56,741 nucleotides of DNA, from contig DASPJR010000154.1 in assembly GCA_035628505.1 (NCBI GenBank), positions 1 through 56,741 of the forward strand. Direction: 5' to 3'. The notes below the pieces were generated by a model. It was not told where the DNA came from and searched no databases. It saw nothing but the letters and a program-made list of their open reading frames with translations. Shown piece by piece: positions 1 through 7,478 of this stretch. This DNA is from DASPJR01 sp035628505. Its GTDB lineage: Bacteria; Planctomycetota; SZUA-567; H5-PLA8. Position 1 is the stretch's first letter; each line of letters opens with the position of its first letter. The position numbers and the translations under genes were made by a program.

Positions 1-884
1 CTGAAATGGACTTTGTCACCGGGCTTGGCAAATGCCGATTCTTTTTCCGCCAGCTTGAAGACGACTTTCAGCGATCCGCGGTCGACCAGCGTGGCCAGTG
101 GCGTGCCCGCCGTCACGAACATCTGGTTGGTAACCATGCGCTTTTCGATCACGCCCGCTATCGGCGATTGAACGATCGACTTGCGCACGTCTTCTTCAGC
201 AATCTTGAGTTCGGCCAGGCGCTGCGCGATTGTTGCTTCAAGCACAACGATCTCTGTTTCCGCGGCCTGCTTTGCATCCTTGAGTTCCACTTCGGCCAGG
301 TCGCGGCGCGACTGGTACAGCTCGATTTCCTCGTTCGAAATGGCGCCGGCTTCTTTGACTTCGCGGCGGCGCGCAATTTCAAGCGTCGCCTGCTGCAGCT
401 TGATGCGCATGCGCTCGATGTCGTTGGCATGTTTGCGCCGTGTGTCAGCAAGGTTGGCCACGGCCTGATCGTACATGGCCTTGGCCTTCAGAGCCGACTG
501 CCGGTACGCCTCGGGAGCAATCGTGCAGAGAACTGTGTCCGGCTTGACCTCGTCGCCTTCGTTGAACTTAACATCATAGATGGTGCCCGGGACGCGCGCG
601 TCGATGCGGTACACATCCTTCGCTTCCACCGAGCCAATGGCCTTAAGCTCATACTGAACGGGGCGCACTGAAACGGTCTGAACGCGGACTGGGTAAGCCC
701 GGCGCCCGCCTGCTTTGCCGGGTGGCCCGCCTTTTTCAGCGCCCGCAGCGGCCGGCTTCTCGCCTGGCTTTCCCTCGGGTTTCCCCGGCTTCTCCGATTT
801 CTCCGAAGCGGGAGAGCTTCCGCAGCCGGAGAGTAAACTGAGTGCAGCGAGAGCAGAGGCTGCGAGCAGAATAAGGCGGCTCAT
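1..884 (-). CDS. HlyD/AcrA-type efflux periplasmic adaptor lipoprotein (partial)
   Basis: This is a membrane-fusion (adaptor) protein that would link an inner-membrane pump to an outer-membrane channel in an RND or ABC-type efflux system. The start at 884 gives a signal peptide ending in a lipobox (L-L-S-G-C, Cys21), so it is probably lipid-anchored. A Pro/Gly/Lys/Glu-rich linker follows, then a lipoyl-like segment (GTIYDVKFNEGDEV), a long coiled-coil hairpin of about 110 residues, and the returning half of the lipoyl domain (VQSPIAGVIEKRMV). The carboxyl end runs off the window after 294 residues. Its ATG overlaps the stop of the upstream TetR gene in an ATGA, so the two are translationally coupled. 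The pump gene presumably lies just outside the window. The family is certain; the substrate is unknown. Confidence 0.93.
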   Translation of the reverse strand, partial: MSRLILLAASALAALSLLSGCGSSPASEKSEKPGKPEGKPGEKPAAAGAEKGGPPGKAGGRRAYPVRVQTVSVRPVQYELKAIGSVEAKDVYRIDARVPGTIYDVKFNEGDEVKPDTVLCTIAPEAYRQSALKAKAMYDQAVANLADTRRKHANDIERMRIKLQQATLEIARRREVKEAGAISNEEIELYQSRRDLAEVELKDAKQAAETEIVVLEATIAQRLAELKIAEEDVRKSIVQSPIAGVIEKRMVTNQMFVTAGTPLATLVDRGSLKVVFKLAEKESAFAKPGDKVHF

Positions 885-1471
885 GATTTCACTCCATTGC
901 GGGTGCTCAGACCGTTGACAAAAACGTGCAGGACCATGTCGGCAAGCTCGCTGGGGCTGGGGCGGGGCTGCGAAAAACGCAGCAGGCTTCGCATCATTCC
1001 CATGAGCATGTCTGCGGCGTGCCGGGGATCGAATGGACAGTACAGCTCCTTGCGTTCATGCGCTTCCTTGATCACGCCGGCAAAATGGTCCCGCAGGACG
1101 CCGCGGCGCTGGGTGAACTCACATTTGCGGTTCGCCCAAAGTTCACACTCGTGTCGCATCATGACCTGGAAATAATCGTCATTCTCCTGCACCAGCTCGC
1201 AGCAGCGCTGCAGCATCCGGCGCAGGCGTTCAATCGGCGGCGTTTTCGAGGCGGCGATTTTCTCCAGCTCGGAACCGATATACTGAAGCCACTGCACCGA
1301 CAGAGCGGCAAAGAGCTCGTTTTTGTTGGGGAAGTAGCGGTAGATGGTGCCCTTGGCGATGCCGGCCTTGTCGGCCACATCATCCATGAGCACCTCATGG
1401 AATTTCTTCCGCGCAAAAAGCCGCGCGGCTGTTTGAATAATGACATCGCGGTGATCGGTAGCGACACGCAC
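881..1471 (-). CDS. TetR/AcrR family transcriptional regulator
   Basis: A one-component repressor of 196 residues, the usual TetR length. The amino-terminal helix-turn-helix (about residues 8-54) is clear: AARLFARKKFHEVLMDDVA followed by GIAKGTIYRYFPNKNELF. The rest is a divergent ligand-binding domain. The start is a GTG at 1471, preceded by a GAGGAG ribosome site about 12 bases upstream; there is no in-frame ATG. It is the first gene of an operon with the HlyD-type adaptor and overlaps it by 4 bases. An inverted repeat of TetR-operator type lies about 33 bases upstream of the start, so autorepression of the efflux operon is likely. The inducer cannot be told from sequence. Confidence 0.93.
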   Translation of the reverse strand: MRVATDHRDVIIQTAARLFARKKFHEVLMDDVADKAGIAKGTIYRYFPNKNELFAALSVQWLQYIGSELEKIAASKTPPIERLRRMLQRCCELVQENDDYFQVMMRHECELWANRKCEFTQRRGVLRDHFAGVIKEAHERKELYCPFDPRHAADMLMGMMRSLLRFSQPRPSPSELADMVLHVFVNGLSTRNGVKS

Positions 1472-1503
1472 GGGATGCAGACTCCTCGGGAGGCGGTCTA
1501 AAC

Positions 1504-1517
1504 TGACTGGTCAGTCA
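1504..1517. promoter_or_regulatory. Candidate TetR operator (inverted repeat)
   Basis: TGACTG-GT-CAGTCA is a perfect 6+6 inverted repeat with a 2-base centre, 33 bases upstream of the TetR start codon. TetR-family repressors usually bind such short palindromes in their own promoters. I infer that it controls the TetR-adaptor operon. Confidence 0.7.
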
Positions 1518-1673
1518 TTTTCAGTTTTATGCTGATTTGCACCTGTGTCAACGCATTTCGGTGCTGAAATATTCACACCAAAAAAATAAAAGCTGAGTCC
1601 GGCGGAATGCGAAGACATCAACGTGACGTGGTAGGTGACGGAAGTGGCGCGGCTGTCCTGTTTCAAGCGTCTG

Positions 1674-1704
1674 CCCTCCTCAGCGGGGCGAGCGCTGAGG
1701 AGGG
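1674..1704. repeat. REP-like hairpin
   Basis: A perfect 12-base stem (CCCTCCTCAGCG with its complement) around a 7-base loop. No T-run follows on either strand, so it looks like an intergenic palindrome rather than a terminator. It sits in the gap 1518-1788, in which I see no gene. Confidence 0.5.
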
Positions 1705-1788
1705 GTTGTCGGGGTTTGGGGTTTGCGTTGAAAGGAGCAGATGATCGATCAAACGCGTCAATCTGCCGTGGCAATTATGCTGCCAAGG

Positions 1789-1962
1789 TCAGTTCAATTC
1801 CGTCTCACGGTCCCGCTCGGCCTGATGAATGCTTCGAACGATACGGGTAATCTGTTTGACAGTACCGCAGCGCAGGCAGGTTGAGGTCATCTCACCTTCT
1901 GTGTGGCGCGTCGTTGCGCGGCAACCACTGCAGTAATGCAGGCTCACTGGTCTCCGTCTCAT
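1789..1962 (-). CDS. Small zinc-ribbon protein, 57 aa
   Basis: A short reading frame with good support. It starts at ATG 1962 after an AAGGGG ribosome site 2-3 bases upstream within an AGGTAAGGGG stretch, and ends with TGA at 1789-1791. The 57-residue product has two Cys pairs, CSGC at 11-14 and CLRC at 29-32, separated by 14 residues (RATTRHTEGEMTST). That is the layout of a treble-clef or zinc-ribbon knuckle. The tail is charged (ending in ERDRETELN). Such proteins bind zinc and often nucleic acid, but I do not recognise a specific family. It stands alone, and a terminator for the upstream minus-strand gene lies at 2052-2078, so it probably has its own promoter between 1963 and 2050. Confidence 0.6.
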   Translation of the reverse strand: MRRRPVSLHYCSGCRATTRHTEGEMTSTCLRCGTVKQITRIVRSIHQAERDRETELN

Positions 1963-2051
1963 GTCCCCTTACCTTCCTCTCTCTCGTCCTTCCAACAGGT
2001 ATGACGATTCAATCCATGAAAATGTTCACAAATTTCACGCCTGAAAAGAAA

Positions 2052-2078
2052 GGGGCCGGAGTTTTTAGCTCCGGCCCC
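2052..2078 (-). terminator. Rho-independent terminator after the GH42-like gene
   Basis: A perfect 10-base GC-rich stem (GGGGCCGGAG with CTCCGGCCCC) around a 7-base loop. Read on the minus strand it is followed by TTTCTTTTC, so it fits the end of the transcript of the lipoprotein gene that stops at 2374. The 300 bases between hold two short palindromes (ATTCGC-AATC-GCGAAT at 2269-2284 and GTTTAT-TC-ATAAAC at 2294-2307) and no gene that I can support. Confidence 0.7.
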
Positions 2079-2373
2079 ATTTGCAATTTAAAAAAACTGA
2101 TGCAAATCAGGCCGGTGGCTTTCGCACGCGCGAAATGCTCAACATATGAGCGTCGAAACAAAGACTGCACATCACACGTACGTTCATTGTCAGCTCCAAC
2201 CCGCCGTGCGCAGAAATCAGGCGCAGCAGGTACATGCACTAAATCGTGAAAAACGAAGGTTGTCAAGGATTCGCAATCGCGAATATGAAAAAAGTTTATT
2301 CATAAACGTGAGCAGCGTGGGCAAAACGGCGAAGCGACTTTCGCTGTTCTACTCCATTTTTGCCAGATGCTCG

Positions 2374-5300
2374 TTATCTGGGGAAAAGTGTGACGAAATC
2401 GGCAGTGTCTTTGTCGAGATGACCTTCGCCGCGGGCGCCGGTGAGAATGTCTCGAACGATAATGTGGTAGTGCCCCGCAGGCTCGTTCAGCGCCAGGAGA
2501 ATATCGCCCTTCCAGAGCCCGTTTTCCGCCAGCTCGACGCGCTCGTACTGCGCCAGCGGCTTTCTGCTCTCGTCGAGGACCTGAATATAAAAAGCATGGC
2601 TGCCGGGCTGCCCATCTCGCGTAATAAGGCTTGCACTGATTTTGAATATTCCGCGCGGATCTGTTCGCCGGACGCGTACACTGACTCTTTCAACCCTGTA
2701 CGGCAGAGCCGCCAGCGTGACCGGCTGATCGGGCTGCAATTGTGTTTTTGCCGATGAGCCCTGCCCCAGATAGTTTCCGCTGCTGATATCATACCAGTGG
2801 CTTTCGCGCGACTGCCGCACGGCGATCGGCATCTGCTCTTTGGTCCCAGGGCCCGGAAGCACTGAAATGAGCTGCACGCCTTTGCCCAGTCCGACGCGTG
2901 TGCGGAGAACTCCACGAAGCGGAATCTCCTTTTCGTCCCGGACCGAAACAGCGCTTTCTCCAAGCGCCTCGACCAGGATGTCTCCCACGATCAGGCGCAG
3001 CGCTTCTCCGCCGGTGGGCTCGCCATAACGAGCTGCGTAATCCGCTGCGGGCATGCCGCTGAAGGAAAACCCGTTGGCGCTGGATTCACGCAGCTGCGCA
3101 TAATCCTGCAGAGCAAGATTCAGGTAAATAAACCGCCCGAGCCCGCCTGCATTCGTTAAGAGCGCCGGCGTGCCCCCATCGGAAAAGGCGTGTGCGCGGC
3201 CCCCGGCAGCAAGCAGTCCGGGTTCGAGTATGCGCAGCTCCGGCGAACGCGGGCCCGTGGGCGCACTATCCGGCGCATCCTTTAAGGTGACGCCAACTTC
3301 GTGATCGTCCTCGGCATAGGCGCCGTTGATCTCGTAAGTGCGCAGGCTGCTCCGCGCAATACCGAAGTCCTTATCCAGAGAGCCTGCCGGCTGCGGCTCT
3401 TTCGCAAGCTGCGCTTCTTTGACCGCTCGCGTGCCTGAGGCGTCGAACGTCCCGCACGCACCGTCGGCGATGACAATCCCTCCGGCGCGCGCAAAATCAC
3501 GGATCACGCGGACTTCATCGCGGCTGAGTGAAAGGACCTTGGGAAGAATCAGCACTCTGTTTTTGCTTCGACGCAGTTGTCCGGCGAGCAGTTGCTGTGG
3601 GTGCAGGAACCTCGGTGTGTAGCCCAGATCCTTAAGCAGAAGCTGCCAGGTCGTCAGCGCCAGCAGCCCGGAATGCTTCTGCCCGTCTGTTTCAGCCGTT
3701 CGGTGCAGCCACCACGAGCCATCAGCTTCGCTATCCAGCATCCAGTGAAGCTGCAGCGAGCGCGGCGAATAATAGATAGCAACGGCGTCCTGACTCGGCC
3801 CTGCGGCATCACGCAGCAGCGTCAGACCCGGGAGCCGTTCCCGCAAGTCGGTGACTAAGGCACTGTCTCTGTCTTCAGGAACAGAGCCGAGGGTAACGCC
3901 GCTGACTCCGCTGAGCCAGCTCTGCCAGAGCCGTACGCGACTGCCGGATGAAGCAGGATCGAGGGGCGTCAGGGTGCGGACGGGATTTGCCGGCGCGGCA
4001 AAGCTGCTGACCAGTTCTGGAACGAGCGGCGCGCTTGAGTGAGCCCAATCAACGCTTCTGGAAATCTGCCACCAGTCCCAGCCTCCCCACGGCGAGGGCC
4101 CGCAGGCATTCAGCATTCCGGCCGGCATCGGCTGTACACGGTGGTGCGCCGCCGACTCGCCCAGTTTTGCCCTGAATTCCCGAAGCAGCCGCGCAAAAGC
4201 GAAGTCGTTGAACTCGCGCCAGTCGCACCAGGCCGCGAAATTCTCGCCGCCCGGCACCCGCCGCTCCGGCTGCGTCAGTGAAAATCCTTTGAGCCCGTCG
4301 CGTTCTTCGAACTTCCGCTGCGCTGCGCCTGCGGGCGTGGCTGCGCCGGCGCGATTCTGTTCAATCAGCGCCGCCAGACTTTCGGCATAAAGCGGCGAGT
4401 GCGCTGCCTTCACCACGTCGGTCGTCGGCGCCGTGATCTCCGCCCAGCTTCGGTACCGCGCGCCCCAGCGCTCGTTCAATTCGTCAAGCGATCTATGGCG
4501 TGTCTCCAGCCATGCTTGAAATAGCGCAAGCGATGCTGAAGAGGTATCGAAATCGAACGGCGCCGCGCCTGCCGTGAGCGAAATTTCGTCCCCGATTGAC
4601 CAGAGACGCGAACTGTTTCCCGCGGCCGCAACAAAGTGATCGATGGCTGATTGAACTTCGCCGAGAGCCGCCTCATCAAAGAGCGGCGGCTTGCGCTCGA
4701 GCAGACTGGCGCTGCGCGTGCGGGCGTAGGCGGCAAACGTCTCTTTCAGAGATGCTGCGGGTCTGAGCGGATGGACCGCATCTGGAATGGCGCGCCCAAT
4801 TGTAAGTGCTCCTGAAATTGAGCCGTTCTTTTCACCCGTGACAAGCGTCACGAATCCGTTCCAGTGTGCGGCCTTCGCCGCCAGGGAAAAACCAGCTTGA
4901 CCGCTGAGTTCGTATTTGCCTTTAGAATCTGTGCGGCCGTTCAGAATCCGAACGACAAGGAGCTTCTGGTCGGCAGCGAGCAGGCCTGGCGGCTGTTCGA
5001 TGTCGAAGCTGGTACGCTGACTGTTTCGGGCGTGCTCCTGGTTGTCGATCTGATACGCGGCGGCGATCCGGGAGGAGCCGTCGAGCCAGAGCAGGACGTA
5101 ATCGCCTTTTTCGAGTCCGCCGCTGACCGAGCCGTTGAGCTTCTGCCCCGGCTTTAAGAAAGTATTCTGAAGCGTGATCTCAAGGGCGATGGGAAGAACT
5201 TCTGCGCGGGCAGGCGCCGGATCGTTGTCGGCGAGGCGCTTACTTCCGGCAGACTCTGCGCGCAGAGTGGGTTCAAGCTCCTGCGCCGGCGGCACGGCCG

Positions 5301-5403
5301 CAACCCTGGATTTTCGACCAGAGCAGCCGGGAAGAAGCGAAAAGACAATGAGGACCAGCGCCGGCAGTGCCGGCAACCTGCCCCCCCGCAGGTTAACGTT
5401 CAT
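2374..5403 (-). CDS. GH42-like secreted lipoprotein, 1009 aa
   Basis: A large exported protein. The signal peptide ends in L-P-G-C (Cys27), a lipobox-like site with an unusual Pro at -2. Residues about 70-200 look like a beta-sandwich. Residues about 240-560 resemble the barrel of glycoside hydrolase family 42: the segment around WSIGDEISL (E273 is the expected acid/base) is followed, as in GH42, by a WLETRHRSLDELNERWG stretch and WAEI. Residues about 540-760 resemble the Rossmann-like trimerisation domain (RDFARAGGIVIADGACGTFD). The end is another beta domain. GH42 enzymes hydrolyse beta-galactosides; whether this one is active is unclear because I could not place the nucleophile Glu with confidence. 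It is a single-gene unit with its own terminator at 2052-2078. Confidence 0.75.
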   Translation of the reverse strand: MNVNLRGGRLPALPALVLIVFSLLPGCSGRKSRVAAVPPAQELEPTLRAESAGSKRLADNDPAPARAEVLPIALEITLQNTFLKPGQKLNGSVSGGLEKGDYVLLWLDGSSRIAAAYQIDNQEHARNSQRTSFDIEQPPGLLAADQKLLVVRILNGRTDSKGKYELSGQAGFSLAAKAAHWNGFVTLVTGEKNGSISGALTIGRAIPDAVHPLRPAASLKETFAAYARTRSASLLERKPPLFDEAALGEVQSAIDHFVAAAGNSSRLWSIGDEISLTAGAAPFDFDTSSASLALFQAWLETRHRSLDELNERWGARYRSWAEITAPTTDVVKAAHSPLYAESLAALIEQNRAGAATPAGAAQRKFEERDGLKGFSLTQPERRVPGGENFAAWCDWREFNDFAFARLLREFRAKLGESAAHHRVQPMPAGMLNACGPSPWGGWDWWQISRSVDWAHSSAPLVPELVSSFAAPANPVRTLTPLDPASSGSRVRLWQSWLSGVSGVTLGSVPEDRDSALVTDLRERLPGLTLLRDAAGPSQDAVAIYYSPRSLQLHWMLDSEADGSWWLHRTAETDGQKHSGLLALTTWQLLLKDLGYTPRFLHPQQLLAGQLRRSKNRVLILPKVLSLSRDEVRVIRDFARAGGIVIADGACGTFDASGTRAVKEAQLAKEPQPAGSLDKDFGIARSSLRTYEINGAYAEDDHEVGVTLKDAPDSAPTGPRSPELRILEPGLLAAGGRAHAFSDGGTPALLTNAGGLGRFIYLNLALQDYAQLRESSANGFSFSGMPAADYAARYGEPTGGEALRLIVGDILVEALGESAVSVRDEKEIPLRGVLRTRVGLGKGVQLISVLPGPGTKEQMPIAVRQSRESHWYDISSGNYLGQGSSAKTQLQPDQPVTLAALPYRVERVSVRVRRTDPRGIFKISASLITRDGQPGSHAFYIQVLDESRKPLAQYERVELAENGLWKGDILLALNEPAGHYHIIVRDILTGARGEGHLDKDTADFVTLFPR

Positions 5404-5506
5404 GTCTGTATTCTAGTCGCGCTCTGGCGCTTGTCCACGAGCAGCGGGCGCATCCTTATCCAAAGCAAACTTGAAAGCTCTGCCTGCTTAGAGAAACTGT
5501 CGACCC

Positions 5507-6325
5507 ATGGCTGAGGACACAAACAACTGGGTGGAATTCGAGCAGGATGGCTACCACATCCGCGCTTTGGCACCGTTCAAGAAGTTTCGCGGACTTGAAA
5601 TCCCCTGGAACGAGAGCGAAGCCGTGATCGATACGGCGACCGAGGCACTCGTAAAAGCCAGCCGCAGCCGCAAAGTGGTCAAGCTCTCGGCGGGGCAGTA
5701 TGGCCTGCCCGTTGAAGTCTTCGTCAAACGCTACAATTTCCGTTCGTGGGTGCGCTACCTGTTAAGAACCGGGCGCAAGAGCCGCGCGCGCGAGGAGTTC
5801 GACCTGGGCTGGCGGCTGATGAAAAAAGGAATCCGCACGCCCCGCCCCGTATGGCTGGCGGAGTCCACCGGCGCGATTTCAAAATACAGCCTGCTCGCAA
5901 CGGAGGCACTCCCAGAGGCCGAGTCGGCGCTTGAGCGGTATATGCGCTGTGAATCGGAGCGGCAAAGGCGCGAACTGCTTATCGCGCTGGGCCAGTTCAC
6001 CGGACGCATGCATGACTGCGGCTTTTATCACGATGATTACAAGGCAGCGCATCTGCTGATTTTCCCCGACCGCCCCTCGTCGGCGCGGGACTTTTTCCTG
6101 ATTGACTTGCTGGGCGGCTCGTTTCCCCCGGTGCTCACGCGTCTGCACCGCGCGAAGAATCTCTACCAGATGCTGCGCTCGTTCGTGCCCAAGCGCAAGA
6201 GTTTCGGTTTCACCCAGGAACACCGCGACATTTTCCTGCTCGCCTATTCGGGCAATGCCCTGCAGGCAACCGAGTGGGGCAAATGGGTCGAACGGATGGG
6301 GCGCTTCAAGGGCCGGAAGGTTTAA
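5507..6325 (+). CDS. Lipopolysaccharide (Kdo/heptose) kinase-like protein
   Basis: A 272-residue protein with the compact kinase fold of the WaaP/KdkA family, which phosphorylates lipid A core sugars. The ATP-binding lysine is K74 in VFVKRYNF. The catalytic loop reads FYHDDYKAAHLL (H175, D176, D177) in place of HxDLxxxN, and the metal-binding Asp is D200 in FLIDLLGG. All main catalytic positions are present, but the loop Asn is replaced by His. The start at 5507 gives no strong ribosome site. Its stop codon overlaps the end of a convergent small reading frame. No other lipopolysaccharide core gene is next to it, so the sugar acceptor is unknown. Confidence 0.82.
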   Translation: MAEDTNNWVEFEQDGYHIRALAPFKKFRGLEIPWNESEAVIDTATEALVKASRSRKVVKLSAGQYGLPVEVFVKRYNFRSWVRYLLRTGRKSRAREEFDLGWRLMKKGIRTPRPVWLAESTGAISKYSLLATEALPEAESALERYMRCESERQRRELLIALGQFTGRMHDCGFYHDDYKAAHLLIFPDRPSSARDFFLIDLLGGSFPPVLTRLHRAKNLYQMLRSFVPKRKSFGFTQEHRDIFLLAYSGNALQATEWGKWVERMGRFKGRKV

Positions 6326-6552
6326 TGAAGCGTTAACACGACGCCGATAGCCTTCACGCTTTTTTCGCCATCGTCCAGCTTGGCAATTATCTCATGTGTG
6401 TCACGGAGGGGAGCCGGCTTTTTACGCCGCGGAGATTCTCCTTGCGCGACGTCTTCTGGCTCCACCGGCAAGTGCCCGCAGCCGCAAAAATTGGCAGGCC
6501 CAGCATTGGCATCCACATTGCAGAAGCATGTCCCGGATACCTGAACTGACAC
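6322..6552 (-). CDS. Possible small Cys-rich protein, 76 aa
   Basis: An uncertain gene. The frame starts at a GTG (6552) without a clear ribosome site and overlaps the start region of the opposite membrane-protein gene. The protein has CFC near residue 9 and FCGCGH near residue 23, followed by a charged tail with a regular hydrophilic/hydrophobic pattern (DDGEKSVKAIGVVLTLH). That looks more like a protein than the opposite strand does here. It ends in a 4-base convergent overlap with the kinase-like gene. I do not recognise a family. The two CxC pairs could bind zinc, or the frame could be chance. Confidence 0.35.
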   Translation of the reverse strand: MSVQVSGTCFCNVDANAGPANFCGCGHLPVEPEDVAQGESPRRKKPAPLRDTHEIIAKLDDGEKSVKAIGVVLTLH

Positions 6553-7094
6553 ATTTGGGCCAACACGGCTTATATTGCGACGGGGCCTACTCTATGGAAA
6601 CGGACGAATGCGTTTTGGCAGAACGCTACGCGCACGGTGCGGATGCTTTCCACGTCCTGCCTCAGGACGTCAAAGACGATCTGATCGAAAAATGGCGTGA
6701 GGAGGAACGGCGCTGCCAGGCTTATCAGGCCCGCCTGCGCGAGCGCAGCATCAAAGCCATGCTGCTGGGATTGTTTGGCGCTGCAATCATCTCCGCATGC
6801 GTGCCTGGCGGAAGCTGGAATTATGTTGCGCTGATGGCGGTTTCATCCGCGATTCTTGGCCACCTGATTGTACTCTGGCGCTCCGATCACCTGTTGGGAT
6901 TTATGCTGTACGGGGCAAACGCGGTATTAATTTCGAGCCTGTGCATGCATTTCTCGGGCGGCTGCTGGTCCGATTCCATTCAAGGCGGATTCTCAGCAGG
7001 CATGATGTTCAGTTCATGGATTTTCCACGTCATCATCGGCGGCATGATCGCGCGGCTTACCGAAGACAAACGCCAGATGGAAGACGCGTTCTGA
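6528..7094 (+). CDS. Hypothetical four-helix membrane protein
   Basis: About 188 residues from ATG 6528; a second candidate start is ATG 6594, and neither has a strong ribosome site. The open frame reaches further upstream, but that part does not look like protein. The first 80 residues are charged, with an amphipathic helix (DVKDDLIEKWREEERRCQAY). Four hydrophobic helices follow (around SIKAMLLGLFGAAII, YVALMAVSSAILG, LLGFMLYGANAVL and WIFHVIIGGMIA). I recognise no family and no motif. The next gene begins 64 bases downstream on the same strand. Confidence 0.7.
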   Translation: MSRIPELTHLGQHGLYCDGAYSMETDECVLAERYAHGADAFHVLPQDVKDDLIEKWREEERRCQAYQARLRERSIKAMLLGLFGAAIISACVPGGSWNYVALMAVSSAILGHLIVLWRSDHLLGFMLYGANAVLISSLCMHFSGGCWSDSIQGGFSAGMMFSSWIFHVIIGGMIARLTEDKRQMEDAF

Positions 7095-7158
7095 TTCAAT
7101 GGACCGCTGTAACCAGACGATATAAGCTGATCTTCGCCCACTCTCTGGAGGACTCGAG

Positions 7159-7410
7159 ATGGATCAGCCCACACCCACGATCGCCGGACGCCGTCCCATT
7201 GTAACCACGCTTGAGCCGGGCACGTACTACTGGTGCGCCTGCGGCAAGTCGCTCAAACAGCCGTTCTGCGACGGCTCGCATGCCGGCACTGCGTTCCGGC
7301 CAATGCAATTCAAGGTTGAAGAGAAGAAACAAGTGGCGCTTTGCGCATGCAAACACAGCAGGAATATGCCGTACTGCGACGGTTCGCACCGCAACCTGCC
7401 GCCCGCCTGA
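7159..7410 (+). CDS. CDGSH iron-sulfur protein with two clusters
   Basis: An 83-residue protein with two complete CDGSH signatures: C26-A-C28 with C37DGSH41, and C62-A-C64 with C73DGSH77. Each set (three Cys and one His) binds a [2Fe-2S] cluster in the mitoNEET family. Two motifs in one small chain match the MiNT-like class, which is soluble and common in bacteria. There is no signal peptide or membrane anchor, so it should be cytoplasmic. A GGAGG ribosome site lies 8 bases before the ATG. The role in the family is redox or cluster transfer; the partner here is unknown. Confidence 0.92.
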   Translation: MDQPTPTIAGRRPIVTTLEPGTYYWCACGKSLKQPFCDGSHAGTAFRPMQFKVEEKKQVALCACKHSRNMPYCDGSHRNLPPA

Positions 7411-7478
7411 CGAGCCGCTGCTTGGGGCGCGCGTGAAACGTATGGAACTTTTAACCTGCGCTGGCTACATTAATACGC

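Noticed and set aside
1881..2249. A 122-codon plus-strand frame
   Set aside because: It runs across the zinc-ribbon gene and the terminator and looks random in composition.
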